Assembly (NCBI GenBank): GCA_039707465.1
Contig: CM077644.1
Coordinates: 188,542,462-188,606,461 of the forward strand
DNA: 64,000 bases
Source of the DNA: Rhabdophis nuchalis
Lineage: Eukaryota > Chordata > Lepidosauria > Squamata > Natricidae
Direction of reading: 5' to 3'
Shown piece by piece: positions 55,767-64,000 of the stretch. The notes under the pieces were generated by a model that did no database searches, was not told the origin of the DNA, and saw nothing but the letters and a program-made list of their open reading frames with translations. Numbering within the stretch: the stretch's first letter is position 1; every line of letters starts with the position of its first letter. Both the position numbers and the translations under genes were made by a program.

Positions 55767-58254
55767 GCATAGACATTGGAGTTGAAAAATGCAATGAACA
55801 TTTATTTTCTTGCCTTACTGCCTTTCCACTGCACAAAGGGATGTAATTTTCTTTTTCTTATCTATAATGTTGAAGCAAACAGCACTAAAATTCCAATCAT
55901 TGTGTGTGTGTGTTTATCAAATAATGTTAATATTTAGCATGTGACAAAAATGCAAAGTGAAATATTTTTTAAGAGCAAGCTGGTATATATGTCAAAAAGT
56001 GTACATATTTTTAAATTTGCACACTGCATAAATATGCCCTGTAATATATTCATTATTCAATTATCAAGGTTCTCCCTTACAATTGACTGCCATTCTTAAC
56101 TTGGCTTTAAAAATGTAAATAAACTATTCAGCAGCATGCTAGTTACTCACGTTACTGTTGTGCTAAGCCCATTTCCTTACATCCCATACTGCATGCACAT
56201 CATGAAGAACACACATTGTTAATTATGTATGCTCTCATTTTGAATAGTGTTACTGGGCATTCAGGAATGTTTACAGAGAAAAATGAAGTCTGAAGCCAGT
56301 TTTCAGTTTCAGCCTTGCATCACATATGGAGCTAAATCAATGGGCACATTCTTTTGAAGTACAAAACAGTGGCTTAGCTGGTTAGAAAACTTCCACTTTT
56401 ACAGATCTGTAAAAGCTTCTCAACTGCTAAACATTTACTCTCCAAGCTCAACCTTAGTCTTATAGCCAGCTTAACCAATATTGAGGAAATAAGCACTCTT
56501 GGTCGTTTTGAAATTGAAAAAGAAAAGGAGTGAAATTGTATTTTATCTATTTCATATATTTGTTAACCACTCAATGACCTTGATTCTCTTATAAGCTAAA
56601 AATATAGAACACAAAGGAGCAAGTAAATTATGGGGAAATGACTGATACAAAACAGATAAAACCAACAGCCTTACAATTCAAACACAGAAGGAAAGTAAGT
56701 TAGAAAACTGAGAAATCATGCGTGCTTGAAGGATGTCCCACTAGAGACAATGTAATATATCTAAAGACAATTGATACAATTTAAAATATTTAAATTCTAT
56801 TTGTTTGTCTAACAAGTATTACAAAAATTTAAAGTATGGCAAAAAAGTTCAATCATTAAAAAAAAAGTCAAGACAAAGTATACCGTGCACCAAAACCTAT
56901 TAACCCCAATCCTGTTAAGACTATCATAGAGTATATTTCTTGAAGGGTTGCAGAAAAAAAGGAATGAAAACGATAGTCAGGATCAGATAAGATAATCAAT
57001 ATGTTTTGGGGTGTTTCTCTTAAAAATTCCATTACATGATAGAGTCATATCAAACTATTCAACCACTAATAAAATATCATACCTTAAGTTAATGACTAAG
57101 TCTGTTATCCTAAACTTTGTTATTGGGAAGACAGTTTCATTGGCTTCAAAGTCCACCACGTAAGTTTAACTTGTTGAATATTTTGAACTCCAACAAAAGT
57201 TGAAATACTTCCTTCAGGCAAATGAATGAAATGTATATGAAATATGAAAACAATGCTGCTTATCATTAGTAGGAATTACCATATCGAGGGAAATAAAATG
57301 ATTACTTTTGTTTTATTATTTTATTTCTTTCTGTGAATTTCTCTATGCTCAGGAAGGCCTCATTATCATCTCATTTACTTGCTAGAGCAAAAAGTAACTC
57401 TGCTGTTACTCTGGTGTTCTGATAGATGGGATCACTGACCCTCCTCCTCTCAAAAATAGCCAAGAAATTATTTCTGGAAGTTCATTACTGATGTTATCCA
57501 CACACCACAATTTAAGAAAGCAAGATACATCCTCTCTTTTTTTACATGCATCAGTGAGAAAGGTGAATCAGAGAACATTCTATTATATCCATTCTATTCT
57601 GAACCATTCTGTTCCATTCTGAACATTTGTTTATTTATCCTGTTTGTGTTATTAGCTATAGCTATCAGAGCTGCAATAAAACATTACATTGCACTTTTAG
57701 CCAAGCATTTTTCTATTGTATCTCCACTATTTCTCCCACCCATTTGAGGTCACTCATAAATTATTGGCCTATTTCAGTCACCCAAGAAATTTCTCTAAAT
57801 GTTTTGTTGTTACAATGCACTTCTGCTAATACTCTTTGTACCTGAAGATTGCGGAATTGAAGCCATTAACAGCTATAATACAGCAAATACTATAGGACTT
57901 AATCATGTCTGAGACAAGTAAACAACACCAGAGGCTTTTGTAACTGCGCAAATCCGAGTCCTACAAAAGATTCTCTTTTATAGCAGGATGGGAAAGTGCT
58001 ATGGAATGTCAAACCATCAAATCTAATTAACTGGTTTATTGATACTGGTCAAGTGTTTGAAGACTAGTGAGCCTGCCAAGTTCTTGTTGGGGAGAATCAA
58101 ATTACAAACTGCTAGCCCTTAATTTGTAAAACAAGACATTCTGTCAGTCAGTCTATCCTTGCTATTTTTATTGTCCATACAGATCACAAAAAGAGCAGCT
58201 TTGTAAACAAGACAGTGTACCGTCACTCAGTAAAAAAAAAAAACACTGTACAGA

Positions 58255-58462
58255 CTCACTGGTGAGGATTCTAATGCTGGAAAGATTGAGGGCAAAAGAA
58301 GAATGGGACAACAGAGTATGAGGTGGTTGGTTGGAGTCACTGAAGCAGTAGGCATGAGCTTAAATGGATTCCAGACGATGGTAGAGGACAGGAAGGCCTG
58401 GAGGAACATTGTCCATGAGGTTGCGATGGGTCAGACATGACTTTGCAACTAACAACAACAGA
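58255..58462 (+). mobile_element. BovB LINE 3' end fragment
   Basis: GAGGATTCTAATGCTGGAAA, GAAGGCCTGGAGGAACATTG, GGGTCAGACATGACTTTGCA and the tail AACTAACAACAACA correspond to the BovB ORF end (LMLxKIEG ... DREAW) and its 3' terminus, with frameshifts. Confidence 0.75.
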
Positions 58463-59688
58463 TTTCATTTGCTGCATTGTCCTTTAGAGTCACTTCACAT
58501 ATTCAAAGTAGCGACAGTGACACTGGTAACTTAATTAAAAAACAGATTGGTGGACATTGTTTAGTTTAAATTTCATGGTCAAATGATGAAAAAAACTCTG
58601 CATTAAACTAATCAAATGACAAATTATTAATGAAACAAAGGGTGCTGACCCAACTTTTCTGGAAAATAAAGTTATTACTGAATTGGAGAAAAAGCCCACA
58701 TTAACTTCTGAAGTGGTGCATAAAAGGAAAGATACTAGCATGCCTCATTTTCTCTCTCTCAAAACTAAGTTGTATTAATAAAAGTCTCATAAGAAGATAG
58801 TGAAAATTCAAAAGCCAGAGATAAATTGATAAAATGTGGGCAAGTTAATAGCTGAAAGAGTAATCACAGCCATTATTTGGGGTTATTTAGGGGACCAGGT
58901 TTGATGCGCAAAACCTGCTTCATGATGAATCAAATGAAACAAACAAGATGCTAACAAGTTACGATATTCATGTGGTTGCTTACCAAGCTCATCTAAATAA
59001 TATTAAAGTAACCAAAATATCTTTACAATCCCCAAGGCATGTCACAACTTTTGGAAATTGAAAGTTGAAAAAATTGACAAGCCCTAGAATCATAAGGGCA
59101 TTTTGGACTTACAAAGGTATCCTTCCCTGGTCCATCTCCAAAAACATCACGTCAAAAGACAATTCCATTTCCACACTTGAAAGATCGCAACTTTACACAA
59201 CAATGGCACAGGTGTATGTAGGTAGGTGTGACTCCCCATCAGTCCCTGCAATACGCAGCAAATCAGTCTCAAAAAACACGAAGGGGAGGGGGTGTTAGTT
59301 GCCCGGAACCTTTTCTGAAGCCTTCCCTCCCCACGTTCACCCAACAGAGATTTGGAGAGTACAGCCCAACCAACCCCCCACCCCCCCCCCACTCCCGCCA
59401 TCCAGACATACCCGGGGCATCCCACAATCACCTGAACAGTTTTAAGTTCTCTAACGTGGCCGCGTACCGGTCTGGCCAGGCATCCTTCGTTTTTGAAGTA
59501 TAGATCTCTTAGGTTATCTGTATATTATTTTACACCCGATGACTTTACGAACTCTTAACGGGGCGAACTAAATCGCCACCTTCCCACCGCGAAGTCCTCG
59601 GCGGTCCCCCAGCCCGCTCGAAAAAGTCCTCGACAAATCGCACCGCCGAAATAAGGCACCTGCGCCTCCCGCTTCTTACATCCCTCAC

Positions 59689-59900
59689 CTTCTAAGCTGA
59701 GCTGTCGGGGCGGCGGACAGGGGGGGAAGATCTTCCGCCGGGGCCGCAGACTTCAATTTTCCTCCTTTCCTACCGCGGTTCCTTGGAAAGCGCCATCGTT
59801 TGCTCTGAGTCGTCCGAGCTGAAGACCGCGAAGTCTCTCAAGTTGGCCCGGGTCGAAACGCCGGCGAGGCTCCGAAGACGAGACTGCTGAGCTGCTCCCG
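59689..59900 (-). other. MEGF10: Probable non-coding exon 1 (5' UTR); 5' limit unknown
   Basis: On the minus strand the sequence reads TTAGAAG then GTGAGG, a near-consensus splice donor, with the last exon base at 59689 inside the CpG island. The first coding exon has only 16 nt of leader after its acceptor, so an upstream UTR exon is required. This donor is the best candidate I see. The right-hand limit given is nominal. Another donor in the island, or a second UTR exon inside the intron, cannot be excluded. Confidence 0.45.
59770..59796 (-). other. Upstream ORF in putative 5' UTR (8 codons)
   Basis: A minus-strand ATG at 59796 has A at -3 and G at +4, a strong start context. It opens a frame encoding MALSKEPR and closes with TAG at 59770, about 80 nt before the proposed donor. 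If transcription starts to the right of 59796, ribosomes would meet this ORF before the MEGF10 start. It matters only if the exon 1 model is right. Confidence 0.4.
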
Positions 59901-60329
59901 TCCCACGGAGTTTTTTCAGCCCCCGCTCTGCGGGACAGGGCGCGGGGGACTGGGGTCGTGTGGGGAGGGAATGGATCGCCTCAGAAGCGCCAAGCAGCGC
60001 CTCCTGCTGCCTTTTGCGCCTCGGAAGCGGTTCTTCTCGGGGATTCGCTGCAAGGCGCTCTTCAGCGCTCCCAGCAACGCGCAAAAGCGGTTGGCACCCA
60101 CTGCTCTCAGCAAACTTGGAGCGACGAAGCTCCGGCCCAGATTCGGTTTGTGAGGAGTGAGTGGAAGCTTGCAGAATCCTCGTCCGGGTTAGGAAACAGG
60201 TGCCCGACGCCCAAGAGCGTGAAGCAAAGGGACATTTCATTCGCCACTCACTCCAAGCAAAGACGCGCGAAGCGAGCGGTATGATTCCGTTCCGCAAGAA
60301 ATCCTTCGGATCGCACTTCATTAGAGTAA

Positions 60330-60376
60330 AGAGAGGGGGAGGGAGGGAGAGAAGGAAGGGAGGGAGGGAGGGAGGA
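60330..60376. repeat. (GGGA)n purine-rich repeat beside the promoter
   Basis: GGGAGGGAGAGAAGGAAGGG and further GGGA units at the upstream edge of the CpG island. Confidence 0.85.
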
Positions 60377-60637
60377 ACCACAAACAAAACTGTATACAAT
60401 ATAGCAATTCAGTTCAAAACTGTATAAAAATTAGCAGATCAAGCATCTTCCTTTCTACTTATACATATTTGTTGGCTGACGTTATTTATGGATACCAAAA
60501 ACTAAATAAATATTATTGATTGCATTTTATAATAAAGGGTATAATTCCTCTTTCAGGGACACAAGGTCAAGCACTATGGCATTTGTTCCAGAGCAGCTAT
60601 GAAAGGCACTGGGTCCTGCTTAGATGACCATCAATTT

Positions 60638-60720
60638 GGTGTAGTGGTTAAAGGCCTAAAGGTCTAAACATCTGGAGGCTGTGAGGCAACTGCCAAGAAT
60701 GTTCCAAATAATCAAGTCTA
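60638..60720 (+). mobile_element. tRNA-derived SINE head fragment
   Basis: TTTGGTGTAGTGGTTAAAGG, the usual A-box head of squamate and other tRNA SINEs, followed by a decayed B-box region. The remainder is unrecognisable. Confidence 0.4.
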
Positions 60721-62189
60721 AGGATGTATTCTCATGACTTTATATTCAGCTACCTTGGTTTTAGATCCATATCCTTCCTGGCTGGCTAAGGCTACCTGGA
60801 AGATGACATATGATGAGTTTTGGATACAGCCCAGATAACCAAGCTAAGGTGCACTTTAGTCAATTTGATGGGACTTAATATGGACTCTAAACTCTGTTCA
60901 GCTCTAAGATGGATTCGCTCTGTGCTGCTTCTATGTTGCTCTTCACAGTAAAAAAGATCAGGAAACAGACTCCATAGGAAGTCTGTAACTATGTTATAAT
61001 ATCAGTCTTGCAAGCCTGCTTTAAGTTTTAAGTTTCTTCCTTCTTATACTCCAGTGGATGAAGTAACAGCTTCTTTGAGTTTCTTCTGAATATTATCTTG
61101 TTTCCCAGGACCTAAGGAGTGCTTCAGTCTTCTTAAATTATTCAGTGACTCTTACCTATTTCCCTAAAAATCACCTTCCTGATGCTGTAAGAAGTTTCAG
61201 AAGTTTCAATGCATAGCAGATATTTGCCATGCCAAATAAAAACTGTGTACCTTGTTTTTCCATAAACATGAATGCAATTGAGTATTTCTACAGTCAAAAG
61301 TTTATATCCCTTTGTATCTGTGTGGAGACTGTGATCTATATTAAAAAGAAAACATTCTATATATCACAAACATATGTCTAAAAGGCAATGTGTTTGCAAA
61401 AACAGAAAGCTCATTGCTTTGAAAAAATCTTTTAGTAGCCCAGTCATGAATACTGAGAAATACAACCATAAATATATACAACTAACAATGAACTTTCAAG
61501 TTGCGAAAGTTTACCAATACAAATAAATATGCATATGCAATATGCTAGAAACTAATTCCCTCCCACCCTTTGCTGACATACCCACACCAAACACCTCCAA
61601 AGACTGGGCTGGAGTTGCAGATAGAAGCAGCACAATTGCTAACCCACACAAGCAATAGTATTGCAGCATAACCTGTCAGGTTCTGCAAACCCTGGGCTGC
61701 AGTGGGAGAAATGGGAATGTGCCAGTTTCCAGTGCGCTTATGTGGCATGCCACATGCCAACCCCCTCCTGCTATCACTCAAAGCCCTCTGGATCACTACC
61801 CATGCAAAGTAAGAACTGCACTGCACTGTGCATGGTTTTTTGCTTCTTAAGCTTGCAAACAAAATGGACTTAGGAACAATCTATTAGAATGTAACCCATT
61901 TGTAAATAGGGGACTATTTGTACATTGGAACTGACACCATATGAATTCAATGAGAATTCACTGAGATTCCTTCTTGAATAGGTGTATTTAAGCTCCTACT
62001 GTTCTGAGCACATGTAGAAATTTATTTGAAAACAGAGCCATCTGCTGTTTATAATAATCTCCTGCCAGTGGCAGCCTTATTTTCTTGCCCATTGTAGTAA
62101 CAAAGAATGGAACAAATTCATTATTTTATAAAATTCATTATTTTAAACTAATTACTGAATCTAATTAGAATATTTGCTAATGGTTTACA

Positions 62190-62663
62190 GGTAGTCCTTA
62201 ACCTATGACCATTTGATCAGGAACTGTTCTAAGTGTTGAACACACTCTTGCAGTCTCACACACCTATCCCAACTTCCCTCACAACTTTACAATCCATGCC
62301 ATGCCATGCCATGCCATGCCATGCCATGCCATGCTGCTTGTACAGCCTCCCTGAACCTGTTCATTGTCCTGCATCTTCAGGCACTTTCTCCAGCCCCTTT
62401 CCACATCTCTGCACTCACATTCTTCTTCACCCAGCAGCCGCCACTGATCTGCAAGCCTGCAACTTATACTTTCCTGCTAGCTTATCCCAATGGTAAGCCA
62501 GCAGAAAGTTGCCTTGCCTAATGACTGTAGGATTCAGGTGACGAAGCAACCAGAACTGAAGGGATAGCTATCACTAAGTGATGTGGTCATGCTTTATAAT
62601 CACCACACTTAGTGACAGAAATTCCAGACCCTATTACTATCATAAGTCTAGGGTGACCTGCAA
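62190..62663. mobile_element. Possible diverged palindromic MITE
   Basis: CAGGTAGTCCTTAACCTATG at the left and ATCATAAGTCTAGGGTGACC at the right are inverted and resemble the ends of the 8823-9205 family. The interior is largely different and contains the CATGC repeat. Confidence 0.4.
62294..62334. repeat. (CATGC)n pentanucleotide repeat
   Basis: Eight perfect CATGC units. Confidence 0.95.
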
Positions 62664-62894
62664 TTTCTAGAATACAGGAGACAGAGAAAAAGAGAATGAG
62701 AATATTAAATGTTATGAGGGCACAGAGAATATTATTATTTGTGTCTGTATGCAAATACAATAGTGCAATGGTTATGACTAAAAAGATTCATACTCTAATC
62801 CATTCTTAAGCCATGGGAATTTACTTGTTTGAAAAATGATTGTTTTTCTGGAAATAAAATGGAGACCCTCATGTCTCTCGCTCCTATCTGGAAT

Positions 62895-63095
62895 TTTAAA
62901 TTGTTTTATTTGGTTTTAAATGGGATATAGTTTTAATCGTTTTATCAATTTGTATAGGGTTATTTAATTTGTTTTTAATTATGTATGTATTGTCAATGTT
63001 TTTTAGATATTTTAATTTTCCTGTACACCACCCCGAGTCCCTTCGGGGAGAGGGTGCGGTCTAGAAATTAAATATATTATTATTATTATATTATG
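62895..63095 (+). mobile_element. L2-clade LINE 3' tail
   Basis: GTACACCACCCCGAGTCCCT, TCGGGGAGAGGGTGCGGTCT and AGAAATTAAATATATTATTA match the tail of the copy at 36920-37334. Confidence 0.85.
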
Positions 63096-63689
63096 TAAGA
63101 TGCCTTAAACTCTTAAAGGAGAGGTGATAAATAAATCCAACAGTTTTTTCCATAAAAAATCATATTAAAATATTACTGTATAGCATCGTGGAACATGGTA
63201 TGCTACTTAGTGTCAGAGATATTGCAAATAAATTTTCCAGATCAAATTTAAAATCCTAACAATTAAGGAAAACCACATAATCTACTTAAACTTTATATCC
63301 TGCTTCGAATCAGTGTGATTTGGAAAGTCCCACAATGTTGTGGTTTTGAGTTTATTTTGGGGGGGCTCTGTCTTTCATCTAACTTGCTAAAGGTGAAATA
63401 AGTGTACTTTTAATTCAAAATGTGAAATGTGTATCTGGGCTGCAAATCAGTTGTTCCTTCCTTGTTTCTGTATCGGCGAAATATTGACTGTAAATGCAAT
63501 TGGTTCTGAATTAGTGTTTGAAATATGAGTTCAGTTGATGCAGACAGACTTTAGTTCCATTTGCAATGCAAATCAAAAGAGAATTCAATAATTATTTTTA
63601 TAATGAAATGTTTATGTTTGCTTTATTATTGAACTGCCAACTTGTGATTATTTTGTAAATTTTTTTGAAGGGGGTTTGGGTTAGCTGTT

Positions 63690-63765
63690 GATATCTTACT
63701 GTTTTTATGTTATTTGATAGTTGTGAACCACCTAGAGTCCAAACTGAATAAAACAAACAAAGAAA
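63690..63765 (+). mobile_element. Old LINE 3' tail fragment
   Basis: TTGTGAACCACCTAGAGTCC and AATAAAACAAACAAAG resemble a decayed L2/CR1-group tail. Short, so uncertain. Confidence 0.4.
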
Positions 63766-63785
63766 GGTTGGATAATCTACATGCA

Positions 63786-64000
63786 GGTAGTCCTCAAGTT
63801 ACAACAGCTCATTTAGTAATTGTTCAAAGTTATAATGGCACTAAAAAAAAGTGACATGACTATTTTTTACGCTTAAGACCTATGCATGGTCATGTGATTA
63901 AAATTCAGGTGCTTGGCATCTGACTCATAGTTATGATGGTGTTGCAGTGTCCTGAAGTCATATTTTCATATTTTGTGACCTTCTGACAAGCAAAGTCAAT
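63786..64000 (+). mobile_element. Palindromic MITE, runs off window
   Basis: CATGCAGGTAGTCCTCAAGT, GGCACTAAAAAAAAGTGACA, GTCATGTGATTAAAATTCAG and CTTCTGACAAGCAAAGTCAA are the left half of the 8823-9205 family in plus orientation. Confidence 0.8.

Larger units (their letters stand above)
41529..59688 (-). other. MEGF10 intron 1, about 18 kb (if exon 1 ends at 59689)
   Basis: No further coding exon was found. Named elements are listed separately. The stretches 41540-42290, 42480-43370, 44360-46860, 48480-49010, 49660-50860, 51000-53390, 54400-55660, 55780-58250 and 58470-59430 hold no gene or repeat I can confidently name. Parts of 50050-50180 and 51360-51500 look like old dispersed retroelement pieces (CAAATGTTTCATTACCCAAC; GACAACCATGACCTG-like). 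A second untranslated exon could hide here. Confidence 0.6.
59440..60310 (-). promoter_or_regulatory. MEGF10: CpG island, likely MEGF10 promoter
   Basis: About 870 bp are strikingly rich in CG dinucleotides, while the rest of the window is AT-rich and CpG-poor. GC-box-like runs occur near 59705-59715. No convincing TATA box was seen. It lies upstream of the first coding exon on the minus strand and ends next to a good splice donor at 59688/59689, as expected for a CpG-island promoter with a non-coding first exon. The start site cannot be fixed by eye; 59800-60300 is plausible. The long open frames in both strands here are a by-product of GC content. Confidence 0.65.
60310..64000. other. Upstream flank of MEGF10, no gene
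   Basis: A G-rich GGGA repeat (60330-60376) follows the CpG island. The rest holds only repeat fragments (60638, 62190, 62294, 62895, 63690, 63786) and anonymous DNA. No coding exon of a neighbouring gene was recognised on either strand. Confidence 0.65.

Noticed and set aside
59770..60399. Minus-strand ORF of 209 codons in the CpG island
   Set aside because: Several frames are open here on both strands because stop codons are rare in GC-rich DNA. No domain is visible, and its end is the short upstream ORF.

Overview
This is vertebrate nuclear DNA, most likely from a squamate and probably an advanced snake. It is intron-rich, AT-rich and full of long microsatellites. Its repeats are typical of squamates: CR1, L2-clade, R4/Dong and BovB LINEs, Sauria-type tRNA-derived SINEs, and many non-autonomous hAT-like elements with 8-bp target duplications. 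I see no bacterial, viral, CRISPR or operon-type features. The species call is inference from repeat content and from how the one gene diverges from mammals.

The only host gene I can support is the 5' half of MEGF10 on the minus strand. MEGF10 is the EMI plus multiple-EGF engulfment receptor related to worm CED-1 and fly Draper. Eight coding exons join in frame with canonical GT/AG sites, at 41397-41512 (start codon), 39566-39667, 38580-38680, 32440-32532, 7219-7465, 5607-5727, 4782-4918 and 2753-2965. Together they give 1130 nt, about 376 residues: signal peptide, EMI domain, then the first EGF/laminin-type EGF modules. The rest of the ectodomain, the transmembrane segment and the cytoplasmic tail lie beyond position 1. 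A CpG island at about 59440-60310 is the likely promoter. A good splice donor at 59689 suggests a non-coding first exon, which would contain an 8-codon upstream ORF in strong start context.

Layout from right to left, in the direction of transcription: 60310-64000 is upstream flank with repeats only; 59440-60310 is the CpG-island promoter and exon 1; 41529-59688 is intron 1 (an L2 LINE, hairpin MITEs, a hAT nested in a SINE, BovB); 32440-41528 holds the first four coding exons; 7466-32439 is a 25-kb intron (L2 LINE with a long reverse transcriptase ORF, two R4-like fragments, several hAT elements); 2753-7465 is a compact four-exon cluster; 1-2752 is the start of the next intron, with a retro-insertion flanked by an 18-bp duplication.

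The most interesting structures are repeat-derived. Two closely similar L2 copies in opposite orientation bracket the first four coding exons, a layout that could promote back-splicing. Three cases of one element inserted inside another can be read from rejoined halves and target duplications. There is a family of almost perfect hairpin MITEs, a 1.95-kb TA-flanked element built from repeated inverted modules, and a hAT-like element that seems to carry a piece of a host coding sequence. I found no clearly undescribed biological system.
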